Shown here: positions 37,181 to 47,797 of the stretch, one piece after another
How the letters are laid out: every line of letters starts with the position of its first letter
Position numbering within the stretch: position 1 is the stretch's first letter
From: Shewanella profunda
GTDB taxonomy: Bacteria; Pseudomonadota; Gammaproteobacteria; Enterobacterales; Shewanellaceae
Assembly (NCBI RefSeq): GCF_023283765.1
Contig: NZ_JAKILG010000033.1
Span: 1 to 52,711 of the forward strand
DNA length: 52,711 bases
Direction of reading: 5' to 3'
Made by a program: the position numbers and the translations under genes
The notes under the pieces: generated by a model
What the model was told of the DNA's origin: nothing
What the model saw: only the letters and a program-made list of their open reading frames with translations
Database searches by the model: none

Positions 37181-38263
37181 ATGCTGGTATATCTGGCTGA
37201 GTATTTAACCCGTTTTTATACTGGGTTTAACGTGTTTTCCTATGTGACATTTCGAGCCATTTTAGGCTTATTAACCGCATTGATTTTTAGTTTATGGTGG
37301 GGACCAAAACTGATTGAACGTTTGCAATTGCTGCAAATTGGTCAAGTTGTGCGCAACGATGGCCCAGAGTCGCATTTTAGTAAACGTGGCACACCGACTA
37401 TGGGTGGCTTGCTGATATTGGCGGCTATCTTTATTAGCGTATTGCTGTGGGGTGACCTCGGTAGCCGCTATGTTTGGGTGATGTTGTTTGTGCTTGGCAG
37501 TTTCGGTTTGATCGGTTTTATCGACGATTATCGCAAAGTGGTGCGTAAAGATACTAAGGGTTTGATTGCCCGCTGGAAGTACATTCTCCAATCCTTGGCT
37601 GCGCTGTTAATCGCCTTCTTTTTATATGCAACAGCATCCAATCCTGGTGAAACTCAGCTAGTGGTGCCTTTCTTTAAAGACGTGATGCCACAGCTTGGCG
37701 GCGTATTTATTGTGCTGGCGTACTTCACCATTGTGGGTTCGAGCAACGCAGTAAACTTAACCGATGGGTTGGATGGTTTGGCGATTATGCCGACTGTGAT
37801 GGTGGCTGCGGCATTTGCGCTGATTGCTTACCTATCGGGTCACGCTCAGTTTGCCAATTATTTGCACATTCCACATCTGCCGGGTTCGGGTGAGCTAGTG
37901 ATTGTGTGTACTGCCATTGTTGGCGCTGGCTTAGGGTTTCTGTGGTTTAACACTTACCCTGCACAAGTCTTTATGGGCGATGTTGGCTCATTATCGCTAG
38001 GTGCTGCCTTAGGTGCTATCGCAGTGCTTGTGCGCCAAGAGATCCTGCTTGTGATTATGGGCGGCGTGTTTGTGATGGAGACTGTGTCTGTGATCCTACA
38101 GGTTGGTTCCTATAAATTACGCGGTCAACGGATCTTCCGTATGGCACCTATCCATCACCATTATGAATTGAAAGGCTGGCCTGAACCTCGAGTAATAGTA
38201 CGCTTTTGGATTATCTCGATATTCTTGGTCTTACTCGGCTTAGCCACATTGAAGTTAAGGTAA
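37181..38263 (+). CDS. mraY: Phospho-MurNAc-pentapeptide transferase
   Basis: MraY transfers phospho-MurNAc-pentapeptide to undecaprenyl phosphate, forming lipid I in the inner membrane. The 360-residue polytopic protein is the same length as E. coli MraY. Signature regions are [26 protein letters not shown] with the catalytic Asp pair, [34 protein letters not shown] and [13 protein letters not shown]. It abuts murF without a gap; murD follows after six bases. Confidence 0.98.
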   Translation: MLVYLAEYLTRFYTGFNVFSYVTFRAILGLLTALIFSLWWGPKLIERLQLLQIGQVVRNDGPESHFSKRGTPTMGGLLILAAIFISVLLWGDLGSRYVWVMLFVLGSFGLIGFIDDYRKVVRKDTKGLIARWKYILQSLAALLIAFFLYATASNPGETQLVVPFFKDVMPQLGGVFIVLAYFTIVGSSNAVNLTDGLDGLAIMPTVMVAAAFALIAYLSGHAQFANYLHIPHLPGSGELVIVCTAIVGAGLGFLWFNTYPAQVFMGDVGSLSLGAALGAIAVLVRQEILLVIMGGVFVMETVSVILQVGSYKLRGQRIFRMAPIHHHYELKGWPEPRVIVRFWIISIFLVLLGLATLKLR

Positions 38264-38269
38264 TAGGTT

Positions 38270-39589
38270 ATGCAAAATCAGTATTCACACATAGTGTTAG
38301 GTTTGGGGGCAACAGGTTTGTCCGTAGTGCGCTATTTGTGTGGAAAGGGCATTACGCCACTGGTGATGGATAGCCGTAGACAACCTCCGGGGAAAGATAC
38401 ACTCGCAGCATCTTTCCCCGAAGTGCAGTTAATTGCGGGTGGATTTGATTGTCGTTATTTAGTACAAGCCACCCAAATTATTATTAGCCCAGGTATTGCC
38501 ATCGACACGCCAGAAGTGCGCGCGGCGGTAGATATGGGGATTGAGGTCATTGGTGACGTTGAACTCTTTGCCCGTGAAATAGCTGACCGTAAACCCTGCG
38601 TGATTGGCATTACTGGCTCAAATGGTAAATCGACCGTTACGACCCTAGTGGGCGAAATGGCAAAAGAAGCAGGTATTGCCGTAGCTGTGGGTGGCAATAT
38701 TGGCGTTCCAGCTTTGGATTTGCTGATTGAAAATGCCGACTTGTTTGTGCTTGAACTCTCTAGTTTTCAGCTAGAAACAACCCATAGCCTGAATTGTGTC
38801 GTTGCCACCTGTTTAAACGTAACTGAAGACCATATGGACAGATATAGCGATCTCGATGCCTATCGCAACGCCAAATTGCGTCTGTATCATCAGAGCCGCG
38901 CAGTACTGTTTAATCGTGACGACGCATTAACTAAGCCCAATGAACCTATGAACCAAAACAGTTTTGGTTTAGCGCCACCAGAGGGTGATGAATGGGGCAT
39001 TGGCGATAGTAAGATTTATCACGGTCGCAGTGAAATTATGCCTATCACCGAAGTGTCGCTGATAGGCAGCCACAACCATGCCAACTTACTGGCCGCAATG
39101 GCACTTGTCGATGCTGTGGGCGTGGATAAATATGCCATGGCAAAAGTTGCGCGTACTTTTACTGGCCTGTCCCATCGCTGTGAAGTTGTTGGTGTCAAAG
39201 CGGGCGTGACCTATGTAAACGACTCTAAGGCGACTAACGTAGGTGCCACAGTTGCGGCACTTGATGGATTAAGTGATCACTTAGGTGACATTATTTTAAT
39301 TGCTGGTGGTGATGGTAAAGGCGCCGATTTTTCCCCTCTAGCGGTGGCTTTAACCAAGGTGACACACCTTATCACCCTAGGTCGCGATGGCAAAAAGATC
39401 GCTGCGTTAAAAGAGGGGGCGATTAGAGTCGACACTATGGCGGCGGCAGTGGCGAAAGCTGCTGAATTGGCAACCTCCGGCGATATCGTTTTATTATCAC
39501 CCGCCTGTGCGAGTTTAGATATGTACAGTAACTTTATGGCGCGGGGTGACGATTTCCGCAACCTTGTGGGGCAACTCGATGGCGAGTGA
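38270..39589 (+). CDS. murD: UDP-MurNAc-L-alanine:D-glutamate ligase
   Basis: MurD adds D-glutamate to UDP-MurNAc-L-Ala. The 439-residue protein has an N-terminal Rossmann-like UDP-binding domain (VLGLGATGLSVVRYL), the ATP loop GITGSNGKSTVTTL with Lys120, ELSSFQLETTH, NVTEDHMDRYSD, and VNDSKATNVGATVAAL. The C-terminal part shows IAGGDGKGADF and LSPACASLDMYSNFMARGDDF. Its last 11 bases overlap the ftsW start. Confidence 0.98.
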   Translation: MQNQYSHIVLGLGATGLSVVRYLCGKGITPLVMDSRRQPPGKDTLAASFPEVQLIAGGFDCRYLVQATQIIISPGIAIDTPEVRAAVDMGIEVIGDVELFAREIADRKPCVIGITGSNGKSTVTTLVGEMAKEAGIAVAVGGNIGVPALDLLIENADLFVLELSSFQLETTHSLNCVVATCLNVTEDHMDRYSDLDAYRNAKLRLYHQSRAVLFNRDDALTKPNEPMNQNSFGLAPPEGDEWGIGDSKIYHGRSEIMPITEVSLIGSHNHANLLAAMALVDAVGVDKYAMAKVARTFTGLSHRCEVVGVKAGVTYVNDSKATNVGATVAALDGLSDHLGDIILIAGGDGKGADFSPLAVALTKVTHLITLGRDGKKIAALKEGAIRVDTMAAAVAKAAELATSGDIVLLSPACASLDMYSNFMARGDDFRNLVGQLDGE

Positions 39590-40790
39590 TGCAAGACAAC
39601 TCAGCCTGTTTGGTCGCTTGCTATCAGCAATGCCAAACTGGCAACGTGATACTGAAGTGCCGGGCGTGCAATTGTACGACCGCGCTTTGTTCACTGCTGT
39701 GTTGTCTTTAATCGGTTTTGGTTTTGTGATGGTGATGTCGGCATCTATGCCTGAGGCTCAGACACTAACCGGAAACCCGTTTCATTTTATGACCCGCCAT
39801 ATGGGTTATTTGATTGGTTGTTTTGTCATTGCGGCTTTCGTGCTACGGGTTGATATGCAAACTTGGCAGCGTTTAAGTCCAATCATGTTGTTAGTTGTTG
39901 GTTTGATGTTGGTTGCAGTACTGCTGGTAGGAACAACGGTCAATGGTGCCACGCGTTGGTTATCTATCGGCCCTATTCGCATTCAAGTCGCAGAGCTGGC
40001 TAAGTTTGCTTTCTCTGTGTATATGGCGGGTTATCTTGTGCGTCGGCATCAAGAGGTTCGTGAAAACTCCAAGGGCTTCTACAAGCCGATTGCAGTATTT
40101 GCGATTTACGCCATTTTGATTTTAATGCAGCCAGACTTAGGTACAGTTGTGGTGTTATTCGTTGGAACTGTGGGGTTATTGTTCCTTGCCGGTGCGCGGT
40201 TACTCGATTTCTTTGCACTGATTTTTACTGGGATTTTAGCCTTTGTAGCGTTGGTATTGCTAGAACCTTACCGTATGCGCCGGGTCACTTCATTTATGGA
40301 CCCTTGGCAGGATCCCTTTGGTAGTGGCTATCAGCTAACTCAATCTTTAATGGCCTATGGGCGTGGTGATTGGTTTGGTCAAGGTCTAGGTAATAGTATT
40401 CAAAAATTGGAATATTTACCCGAAGCCCATACCGACTTTATCTTCGCCGTTATTGGTGAAGAGTTAGGTTTTATCGGCATTATAGCTGTGTTGGCCGTAT
40501 TACTGTTTGTCGCATTGCGAGCGATTCGTTTAGGTAACCTTTGCCTTGTTATGGATAAAGCTTTTGAAGGTTATCTAGCCTATGCCATTGGCATTTGGAT
40601 CTGCTTCCAAACCGTCGTGAATGTCGGGGCAAGTATTGGCATGTTGCCAACAAAAGGGTTAACACTGCCTTTTGTTAGCTACGGTGGCAGTAGCTTATGG
40701 GTCATGACAGCGGCGGCAATGACATTGTTACGCATCGATTACGAACGGCGCATGAGTTTAGTTCAGGCCGTGCAAGGGAGATTGAAGTAA
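39579..40790 (+). CDS. ftsW: Septal peptidoglycan glycosyltransferase FtsW (SEDS family)
   Basis: FtsW polymerises lipid II at the septum in complex with FtsI. The SEDS protein has about ten membrane helices and 403 residues from the chosen start. Typical parts are FGFVMVMSASMPEAQ, GATRWLSIGPIRIQVAELAKF, LMQPDLGT, AHTDFIFAVIGEELGF and LTLPFVSYGGSS. The frame is open to 39546, but ATG 39579, which overlaps the murD stop and is preceded by GGGG, fits the family start better. Its stop overlaps the murG ATG by one base. Confidence 0.96.
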   Translation: MASDARQLSLFGRLLSAMPNWQRDTEVPGVQLYDRALFTAVLSLIGFGFVMVMSASMPEAQTLTGNPFHFMTRHMGYLIGCFVIAAFVLRVDMQTWQRLSPIMLLVVGLMLVAVLLVGTTVNGATRWLSIGPIRIQVAELAKFAFSVYMAGYLVRRHQEVRENSKGFYKPIAVFAIYAILILMQPDLGTVVVLFVGTVGLLFLAGARLLDFFALIFTGILAFVALVLLEPYRMRRVTSFMDPWQDPFGSGYQLTQSLMAYGRGDWFGQGLGNSIQKLEYLPEAHTDFIFAVIGEELGFIGIIAVLAVLLFVALRAIRLGNLCLVMDKAFEGYLAYAIGIWICFQTVVNVGASIGMLPTKGLTLPFVSYGGSSLWVMTAAAMTLLRIDYERRMSLVQAVQGRLK

Positions 40791-41878
40791 TGACCCAAGA
40801 GGGTAAACGTATTTTAGTCATGGCGGGCGGTACGGGTGGACATGTGTTCCCGGCGCTAGCGGTGGCCAAGTATTTAGCGCAACAGGGTTGGCAAGTGCGT
40901 TGGTTAGGCACGGCTGATCGTATGGAGGCGCGTTTGGTACCTCAATATGGATTTGATATTGATTTTATCGATATCAAAGGCGTTCGTGGTAATGGTTTGG
41001 TTCGTAAATTGGCGGCGCCCTTTAAAGTGATCCGCTCTATCTTGCAGGCCAAGGCTGTGATTGCGGAATTTAAACCAGATGTCGTACTCGGCATGGGTGG
41101 TTTTGCCAGTGGTCCTGGCGGTGTGGCTGCAAGACTTGCGGGTATTCCGTTAGTGCTGCATGAGCAAAATGCTATTCCGGGAATGACTAATAAGCTGCTA
41201 TCTCGAATTGCAACTCAAGTGTTATGTGCTTTTAAAAACACCTTTACCACAGTGAAAGCCAAGGTAGTGGGTAATCCAATTCGGCGTGAGCTAATAGCGC
41301 TAGGCGCTGAGCCAAAACCCCTTGCCGATGATGCTTTAAAAGTGCTTGTGGTGGGTGGAAGTCTTGGCGCCAAAATATTTAACGATTTAATGCCCGCAGT
41401 GGTCGCAGCTTTAAGTAAACAGCAATCCATTACAGTTTGGCATCAGGTTGGTAAAGATAATTTAGCAGGTGTAAAAGCGGCATATCAGCAGCAAGGCCAA
41501 GACGGCGGTGTAAACATTGCCGAATTTATTGATGATATGGAAGCCGCCTACCGTTGGGCAGATGTGGTGCTGTGTCGAGCAGGTGCACTAACAGTATCAG
41601 AGTTAGCCGCAGTGGGGCTTCCAAGTATTTTGGTGCCCTATCCCCATGCGGTGGATGATCACCAAACACGTAACGGTCAAGTATTGGTTGAGGCTGGCGC
41701 TGCTTTCCTATTGCCGCAAGCCATCTTGGACGTAGATAAACTGGTGAGTAAATTACAATTGCTCGCCAATGACAGAGCAGAATTAGCCCGTATGGGCCAA
41801 AGAGCAAGGGACGTTGCCGTATTGGATGCGACCGAGCAGGTTGCCCAAGTGTGTAACACTCTTGCTAAGAAAGGATAA
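40790..41878 (+). CDS. murG: Lipid II synthase MurG (UDP-GlcNAc transferase)
   Basis: MurG adds GlcNAc to lipid I at the inner face of the membrane, giving lipid II. It has 362 residues in two Rossmann-like domains. The N-terminal glycine loop is [34 protein letters not shown] and [13 protein letters not shown] follow. The UDP-GlcNAc domain has [13 protein letters not shown] and [20 protein letters not shown]. The frame is open further upstream within ftsW, but ATG 40790 (TAATG overlap, AGGGAG upstream) gives the family N-terminus. Confidence 0.97.
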   Translation: MTQEGKRILVMAGGTGGHVFPALAVAKYLAQQGWQVRWLGTADRMEARLVPQYGFDIDFIDIKGVRGNGLVRKLAAPFKVIRSILQAKAVIAEFKPDVVLGMGGFASGPGGVAARLAGIPLVLHEQNAIPGMTNKLLSRIATQVLCAFKNTFTTVKAKVVGNPIRRELIALGAEPKPLADDALKVLVVGGSLGAKIFNDLMPAVVAALSKQQSITVWHQVGKDNLAGVKAAYQQQGQDGGVNIAEFIDDMEAAYRWADVVLCRAGALTVSELAAVGLPSILVPYPHAVDDHQTRNGQVLVEAGAAFLLPQAILDVDKLVSKLQLLANDRAELARMGQRARDVAVLDATEQVAQVCNTLAKKG

Positions 41879-41880
41879 GC

Positions 41881-43347
41881 ATGACTAAGACAGAAAGATA
41901 CATACAGCTAAGAAGCATGATCCCCGAAATGCGCCGTATTAAGCGTATTCACTTCGTCGGCATTGGCGGCGCGGGCATGGGCGGGATAGCTGAAGTGTTA
42001 GTAAACGAAGGCTATCAGGTGAGTGGTTCGGATATCGCGCAGAATGCTGTGACCGATAGATTGTGTTTACTCGGTGCCAAGATCCAAATTGGTCATGCCG
42101 CCGACAACGTACAGCAAGTTGATGTGGTGGTGGTTTCGACCGCGATAAACCCTGAAAATCCTGAAATTATCGCCGCCAAAGAGTTACGTGTTCCTATTGT
42201 TCGTCGCGCCGAAATGCTGGCTGAGTTAATGCGTTATCGCCATGGTGTTGCTATTGCTGGTACCCATGGTAAAACCACGACAACCAGCCTTATCGCTAGT
42301 GTTTATGGGCAAGCAGGGCGAGATCCCACCTTTGTAATTGGTGGCTTACTTAATAGCGCAGGTACTAATGCAAGATTGGGCACAAGTCGTTACTTGATTG
42401 CCGAAGCTGATGAAAGTGATGCGAGCTTCCTGCATCTGCAGCCTATGGTCAGCGTTGTAACCAATATTGAAGCCGATCATATGGATACCTATGGCGGTGA
42501 CTTTGAAAAACTGAAATCGACCTTTGTGGATTTTCTGCATAATTTGCCATTCTATGGTGTGGCAGTCGTGTGTATTGATGATCCCGTTGTACGTGAAATT
42601 ATGCCGCGTATTGGTCGTCACTTAGTCACTTACGGCTTTAGTGATGACGCCGATGTTCAAGCATTGAACTTTAGCCAGCAGGGCCATCAATGCCGCTTCA
42701 CTGTCAGACGCAAAGGCAAGGAAGATTTAGATCTACTGCTGAATTTACCGGGCCAGCACAATGTGCTTAATGCACTCGCCGCGATTGCAGTTGCGACCGA
42801 AGATGAAATTGATGATAGCGCTGTTATTCAAGCATTGGCTGAGTTCCAAGGTATAGGCCGCCGCTTCCAGCACTTAGGTAAGTTTGCCACACCTAAGGGT
42901 GAAGTGATGTTAGTCGATGACTATGGTCACCACCCAAGTGAAGTGGCAGCGACCATTAAAGCTGCGCGTGCAGGTTGGCCTGAAAAACGTTTAGTCATGG
43001 CCTACCAGCCACATAGATACACTCGTACGCGTGATTTGTATGAAGACTTCATCGACGTATTATCCCAAGTTGATTGCCTACTGTTGCTTGATGTGTATAG
43101 CGCGGGGGAAGCTCCTATTACTGGCGCCGATGGGCGCGCACTGTGTCGTTCAATCCGCCTGCGCGGCCAATTGGATCCTATCTTCATCGCTAGCCCAGAA
43201 CAGTTAGCTGAAGTACTACCCGATGTGTTACAGGAGGGGGATTTATTATTAACCCAAGGTGCGGGTAATATAGGCGCCCTATCGCGTCAATTAGCCACAT
43301 CGGAATTGGGCTTTGCAACGGTAGAGGCAACAAAGGTACAACCTTGA
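41881..43347 (+). CDS. murC: UDP-N-acetylmuramate:L-alanine ligase
   Basis: MurC adds L-alanine to UDP-MurNAc, the first amino acid of the stem peptide. The 488-residue protein shows the UDP-binding loop [16 protein letters not shown], the ATP loop [12 protein letters not shown] with Lys131, [24 protein letters not shown] and [23 protein letters not shown] precedes the ATG, two bases after murG. In E. coli ddlB would follow; here a 112-base gap with its own promoter leads to ftsQ. Confidence 0.98.
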   Translation: MTKTERYIQLRSMIPEMRRIKRIHFVGIGGAGMGGIAEVLVNEGYQVSGSDIAQNAVTDRLCLLGAKIQIGHAADNVQQVDVVVVSTAINPENPEIIAAKELRVPIVRRAEMLAELMRYRHGVAIAGTHGKTTTTSLIASVYGQAGRDPTFVIGGLLNSAGTNARLGTSRYLIAEADESDASFLHLQPMVSVVTNIEADHMDTYGGDFEKLKSTFVDFLHNLPFYGVAVVCIDDPVVREIMPRIGRHLVTYGFSDDADVQALNFSQQGHQCRFTVRRKGKEDLDLLLNLPGQHNVLNALAAIAVATEDEIDDSAVIQALAEFQGIGRRFQHLGKFATPKGEVMLVDDYGHHPSEVAATIKAARAGWPEKRLVMAYQPHRYTRTRDLYEDFIDVLSQVDCLLLLDVYSAGEAPITGADGRALCRSIRLRGQLDPIFIASPEQLAEVLPDVLQEGDLLLTQGAGNIGALSRQLATSELGFATVEATKVQP

Positions 43348-43381
43348 TGCATAGTGCTTGAACTGTGGTTAAAAGGAAATT

Positions 43382-43409
43382 TTGACCAAAAGGTTTAGCT
43401 CTATATAAT
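43382..43409 (+). promoter_or_regulatory. Internal sigma-70 promoter for ftsQAZ
   Basis: TTGACC (43382-43387) and an exact TATAAT (43404-43409) are spaced by 16 bases in the murC-ftsQ gap. This is one of the best promoter matches in the window and could add transcription of ftsQ, ftsA and ftsZ beyond that from mraZ. Confidence 0.75.
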
Positions 43410-43459
43410 GGCCGGTTTTCTGTGGTTTTTGGTAAGTGTCGTTAAAGGTGGGATCAAAC

Positions 43460-44248
43460 GTGTCTTGGAGTGATAAGAGGCGACACTGGTGGGCGAGAAT
43501 GTCACGGGTCAATTGGTACCTGTGGAGTGGGATTGGCTTTTTAAGTTTAGTGATTGGTAGTTTTGTGTTTGCCGGTTACCAACTGCATAAGTTTTTGAAT
43601 GATGCCAGTACGCTACCGATTGAAGCGGTTGCCATCAAAGGTGAACGCACTTACACCACAGATAGAGATATACAGATAGCACTACAGGATTTAATGCAGC
43701 GGAGTTTTTTTAGTGCTGACATCTCCTTAGTACAGCAAGCATTAGAAGCCTTGCCTTGGGTATATCGTGCGTCAGTAAGGCGTGAGTGGCCAGCGAAACT
43801 CAGGGTGTATTTGCAAGAACAACAACCGGTCGCCCATTGGAATGGAGCATCATGGTTAAATGTGCATGGCGAAGTGTTTGAAGCGCCAGCGCGCCCAGAG
43901 CTTGAGCATCTGCCGCAGTTATCAGGGCCAGATGATTTGGGAGCCGAGGTATTAACCGCTTATGCGCAGGTTAATTCGTTGTTGAAGATTAATGATTTTA
44001 CCTTAGCCAGCTTGAATTTAACGCCGCGTCATGCGTGGCATGCGACCCTAGGAAATGGCATAGTTTTAGACCTAGGGCGAGAAGATAAAATTGCTCGGAT
44101 ACAAAGATTTATTACTGTTTATCCTCTTTTGGCGAAACAAGATAAACCGATTGCCAGAGTGGATTTGCGCTACGACACAGGGTTGGCCGTAGGCTGGGGC
44201 GATGCACAAACAAGAGAACTGATAATTAATGACCAAAAACCAAGATAG
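43460..44248 (+). CDS. ftsQ: Cell division protein FtsQ
   Basis: FtsQ is a bitopic divisome scaffold that binds FtsB/FtsL. From GTG 43460 it has 262 residues: a basic cytoplasmic tail (MSWSDKRRHWWARM), one membrane span (LWSGIGFLSLVIGSFVFAGY), the POTRA domain (STLPIEAVAIKGERTYTTDRD) and the beta domain (ALPWVYRASVRREWPAKLRVY). GTG 43436 in the same frame is an alternative giving eight more residues. GGTGGGA upstream of 43460 favours the shorter form. The 3' end overlaps ftsA by 20 bases. Confidence 0.93.
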   Translation: MSWSDKRRHWWARMSRVNWYLWSGIGFLSLVIGSFVFAGYQLHKFLNDASTLPIEAVAIKGERTYTTDRDIQIALQDLMQRSFFSADISLVQQALEALPWVYRASVRREWPAKLRVYLQEQQPVAHWNGASWLNVHGEVFEAPARPELEHLPQLSGPDDLGAEVLTAYAQVNSLLKINDFTLASLNLTPRHAWHATLGNGIVLDLGREDKIARIQRFITVYPLLAKQDKPIARVDLRYDTGLAVGWGDAQTRELIINDQKPR

Positions 44249-45464
44249 AAATCTGATCGTCGGATTGGACATAGGAACCTCTAAGGTCGCAGTGATCATA
44301 GGCGAAGTTCTGCCCGATGGCGAAATCAGCATAGTCGGACTTGGCAATCATCCTTCAAGGGGCATGGATAAAGGTGGCGTTAACGATTTAGACTCCATCG
44401 TTCGTAGTGTGCAACGTGCGCTCGACCAAGCAGAATTAATGGCAGATTGCCAAGTGTCATCGGTTTACCTGAGTATTTCAGGTAAACACATCGCCTGCCA
44501 AAATGAAAATGGCATGGTCTCGATCAACGATGAAGAAGTGACCCAGGAAGATGTGGACAACGTGATCCACACGGCTCGCTCGGTGAAGATCCCGACTGAA
44601 CGTCGGATCCTGCACGTGCTGCCACAGGAATATGCCATTGACGTCCAAGACGGTATTCGCAGCCCAATCGGCATGTCAGGCATGCGGATGGAAGCCAAGG
44701 TACATATAGTAACCTGTGCCAATGATATGGCGAAGAACATCACTAAAAGCGTTGAGCGCTGCGGTTTAAAAGTCGATGACTTGGTGTTTTCGGGCATTGC
44801 TTCGGCGGATGCCGTGCTGACCTTCGACGAAAAAGACTTAGGTGTGTGTATCGTCGATATCGGCGGTGGCACCACAGATATTGCAGTGTATACCAATGGT
44901 GCCCTGCGTCACTGCGCGGTTGTGCCAGTGGCTGGCAACCAAGTGACGAACGATATTGCGAAGATATTCCGCACACCATCATCGCATGCAGAACAGATTA
45001 AAGTGCAGTTCGCCTGTGCGCGAAGCTCCATGGTGAGCCGCGAAGACAGTATCGAAGTGCCGTCGGTAGGTGGCCGTCCATCGCGGAGCATGTCACGCCA
45101 CACGCTAGCCGAAGTGGTAGAACCAAGATATCAAGAGCTGTTTGAGCTAGTACTCAAAGAGTTGAAAGACAGTGGTTTAGAAGATCAAATCGCCGCAGGT
45201 ATTGTGCTCACAGGTGGCACAGCGTCGATTCAAGGTGTGGTGGATATTGCGGAAGCGACCTTCGGCATGCCAGTTCGTGTAGCGTCACCGTTACCGATCA
45301 AAGGTTTATATGAATACGTGGATCAGTCCATTTACTCCACAGGAGTCGGGCTGCTTCATTACGGTGCAAGAAGGGTGCTTGAGCGTCAGTTCGAGCGTCC
45401 TGAGCGCCAAGGGGTAACTAGCGCTTGGAATCGGGTCCAAAGCTGGTTTAAGGGCGAATTTTAA
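44229..45464 (+). CDS. ftsA: Cell division protein FtsA
   Basis: FtsA is an actin-fold ATPase that tethers FtsZ to the membrane. The 411-residue protein has phosphate-1 motif VGLDIGTSKVAVIIGE, the SHS2 insert, CIVDIGGGTTDIAVY (phosphate 2) and VLTGGTASIQGV (adenosine motif). It ends with an amphipathic membrane-targeting helix (WNRVQSWFKGEF). Its ATG lies inside the ftsQ 3' end, so the two are coupled. ftsZ follows after 33 bases. Confidence 0.98.
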   Translation: MTKNQDRNLIVGLDIGTSKVAVIIGEVLPDGEISIVGLGNHPSRGMDKGGVNDLDSIVRSVQRALDQAELMADCQVSSVYLSISGKHIACQNENGMVSINDEEVTQEDVDNVIHTARSVKIPTERRILHVLPQEYAIDVQDGIRSPIGMSGMRMEAKVHIVTCANDMAKNITKSVERCGLKVDDLVFSGIASADAVLTFDEKDLGVCIVDIGGGTTDIAVYTNGALRHCAVVPVAGNQVTNDIAKIFRTPSSHAEQIKVQFACARSSMVSREDSIEVPSVGGRPSRSMSRHTLAEVVEPRYQELFELVLKELKDSGLEDQIAAGIVLTGGTASIQGVVDIAEATFGMPVRVASPLPIKGLYEYVDQSIYSTGVGLLHYGARRVLERQFERPERQGVTSAWNRVQSWFKGEF

Positions 45465-45497
45465 TTTTCATAACGCAGGCAACACGGAGATCAGACA

Positions 45498-46685
45498 ATG
45501 TTTGAGATCATGGACACTCACTCAGACGACGCGGTGATTAAAGTCATCGGCGTTGGCGGCGGCGGCGGTAATGCTGTCGAACATATGGTCAAACACAACA
45601 TTGAAGGTGTTGAGTTTGTCGTTACTAACACAGACGCGCAGGCGCTACGCAAATCAAGTGCCGGCTCAACGATTCAATTAGGCCGAGATGTCACTAAAGG
45701 TCTTGGAGCAGGGGCAAACCCAGATGTGGGTCGCGCTGCAGCCGAAGAAGACCGTGAAAACATTCGCGCCGCGATCAAAGGTTCAGATATGATCTTTATC
45801 GCCGCGGGTATGGGCGGTGGTACGGGTACTGGTGCAGCACCAGTCGTAGCACAAATCGCTCGCGAAGAAGGTATTCTTACCGTTGCGGTTGTGACTAAGC
45901 CTTTTCCATTTGAAGGCAAAAAACGTATGGCTTATGCCGAGCAAGGTATTGCAGAGCTGGCTAAGCACGTGGATTCATTAATCACGATTCCAAACGAAAA
46001 ATTATTAAAAGTACTCGGCCGTGGCACTTCTCTACTCGATGCGTTCGCCGCAGCGAATAACGTGTTACTTGGTGCGGTACAAGGTATTGCCGAACTTATC
46101 ACGCGTCCTGGTCTGATTAACGTCGACTTCGCCGACGTGAAAACTGTGATGTCCGAAATGGGTAACGCCATGATGGGTACGGGTGTTGCTCGCGGGGAAG
46201 ACCGAGCTGAAGAAGCAGCAGAAGCTGCTGTTGCCAGCCCATTATTAGAAGATATCGACTTAGCTGGTGCGCGTGGGGTGTTAGTCAACATTACCGCGGG
46301 TATGGACATGAGTATCGAAGAATTCGAAACCGTGGGTAATCACGTTAAGGCTTACGCTTCTGACAACGCGACAGTGGTTGTCGGTGCGGTCATCGACCCT
46401 GAAATGAGCGATGAACTGCGTGTTACGGTTGTCGCTACTGGTATTGGCGCTGAAAAGCGTCCCGATATTCAACTGGTTTCTAAACCCGCTCCGCGTCCAG
46501 AGCCAGTGATTGTGGAACCAAAAGTAGAAGCCTATGTCGAAGAAGTTGTGCATGTAAACTATGCTGCACCTAAAGGTAACGTGTTACCAACGGCCGCACA
46601 GTCCGCACCGGCTCCAGCACCTTCGACAAAGCATGAACTGGACTATCTTGATATTCCAGCATTTTTGCGTAAACAAGCTGATTAA
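45498..46685 (+). CDS. ftsZ: Cell division GTPase FtsZ
   Basis: FtsZ polymerises into the cytokinetic ring. The 395-residue tubulin homologue has [15 protein letters not shown], the tubulin signature [27 protein letters not shown] with the T7-loop region, a flexible Pro/Ala/Val-rich linker of about residues 318-380, and the C-terminal peptide [14 protein letters not shown] that binds FtsA, ZipA and SlmA. The start ATG follows GGAGATCAGACA. It ends the division genes; a 180-base gap precedes lpxC. Confidence 0.98.
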   Translation: MFEIMDTHSDDAVIKVIGVGGGGGNAVEHMVKHNIEGVEFVVTNTDAQALRKSSAGSTIQLGRDVTKGLGAGANPDVGRAAAEEDRENIRAAIKGSDMIFIAAGMGGGTGTGAAPVVAQIAREEGILTVAVVTKPFPFEGKKRMAYAEQGIAELAKHVDSLITIPNEKLLKVLGRGTSLLDAFAAANNVLLGAVQGIAELITRPGLINVDFADVKTVMSEMGNAMMGTGVARGEDRAEEAAEAAVASPLLEDIDLAGARGVLVNITAGMDMSIEEFETVGNHVKAYASDNATVVVGAVIDPEMSDELRVTVVATGIGAEKRPDIQLVSKPAPRPEPVIVEPKVEAYVEEVVHVNYAAPKGNVLPTAAQSAPAPAPSTKHELDYLDIPAFLRKQAD

Positions 46686-46865
46686 AGACAGTATTTGAGT
46701 CCAGCGTGTATGCGGTGATGTTGTTCGGTTGAGCAATACCACAACATAGCTGCATTTGTGTGACATGGATAAGTTATGTTACCATGTCCTACCAGTGCGG
46801 CCGTTTTGCCCACGCTGAGTGTCTAAATATTAAGCTCTATACTAGAAATTTAAACGGGTAACTGA

Positions 46866-47786
46866 ATGATATTTCAAAGAACTGTTCAAAAAATGGTGAA
46901 AACTACCGGAGTCGGATTACACTCCGGCAATAAGGTCACCTTGAGCATTATGCCCGCGCCAGTTAATACAGGGATCGTACTTGTGCGTACCGACTTGAGT
47001 CCTGCTGTTGCTATTCCAGCAAAGGCAGAACAAGTTCGCGAAACCACGATGTGCACGGCTCTTGTCAATGACGAAGGTATTCGAATTTCGACTATTGAGC
47101 ATTTATTTGCAGCACTCGCGGGTTTAGGCATAGATAACGCCGTAATCGAAGTGGATGCGCCTGAAATTCCAATTATGGATGGCAGCGCGAGCCCATTTGT
47201 CTTCTTATTACAGTCTGCTGGAATTAAAGAGCAAGCTGCACCTAAGAAGTACTTAAAGATTAAACGCCCTGTGCGGGTTGAAGACGGTGATAAATGGGCC
47301 GAGCTTAAGCCATTTAAAGGCTTTAGAGTCAATTTTAAAATTGACTTTGCTCACCCTGAGATCGCTCGTAGTCAGCAGCATGTGGTGATGGACTTCTCAA
47401 CCTCTGCATTCGTGAAAGAGATCAGCCGAGCCCGTACTTTTGGTTTTATGCGTGATATTGAGTATCTACGTGCGAACAACCTTGCTTTAGGTGGCAGCAT
47501 GGAAAATGCGGTTGTGCTTGATGAATATCGTGTCCTCAACCCCGACGGCCTGCGTTATGAGGATGAGTTTGTTAAGCACAAAATTTTAGATGCATTTGGT
47601 GATCTCTATGTCGCAGGACACGCTATTTTAGGTGAATTCACTGCGTATAAAACCGGACATGCGCTGAACAACCAATTAGTGCGTGCTTTACTAGCGCAAC
47701 AGGACGCGTGGGAATTGGTCAGCTTTGAGAAAGAAGCCGATGTTCCCGTCAGTTTTACGGTGCCTGGTGGCGCTGTATTTGCCTAA
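46866..47786 (+). CDS. lpxC: UDP-3-O-acyl-N-acetylglucosamine deacetylase
   Basis: LpxC is the zinc enzyme of the committed step in lipid A synthesis. The 306-residue protein shows [17 protein letters not shown] at the N-terminus and [16 protein letters not shown] with the first zinc His. DGSASPF follows, then [20 protein letters not shown] and [18 protein letters not shown] with the His and Asp ligands. It has its own upstream space with a possible -10 TATACT (46838-46843), so partly independent transcription is likely. The transcript ends at a hairpin lying inside the convergent dciA gene. Confidence 0.98.
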   Translation: MIFQRTVQKMVKTTGVGLHSGNKVTLSIMPAPVNTGIVLVRTDLSPAVAIPAKAEQVRETTMCTALVNDEGIRISTIEHLFAALAGLGIDNAVIEVDAPEIPIMDGSASPFVFLLQSAGIKEQAAPKKYLKIKRPVRVEDGDKWAELKPFKGFRVNFKIDFAHPEIARSQQHVVMDFSTSAFVKEISRARTFGFMRDIEYLRANNLALGGSMENAVVLDEYRVLNPDGLRYEDEFVKHKILDAFGDLYVAGHAILGEFTAYKTGHALNNQLVRALLAQQDAWELVSFEKEADVPVSFTVPGGAVFA

Positions 47787-47797
47787 AAATGGTTTAT

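Noticed and set aside
44465..44896. 143-codon minus-strand ORF opposite ftsA
   Set aside because: Shadow of ftsA. The protein sequence is Ser/Ile/Thr-rich in the way antisense frames usually are.
45498..46865. Searched the window for SlmA-binding palindromes (GTGAGTACTCAC type), with attention to ftsZ
   Set aside because: No convincing match was found by eye, so none is listed.
46886..47332. 148-codon minus-strand ORF opposite lpxC
   Set aside because: Antisense shadow of a well-conserved gene, with no family resemblance.
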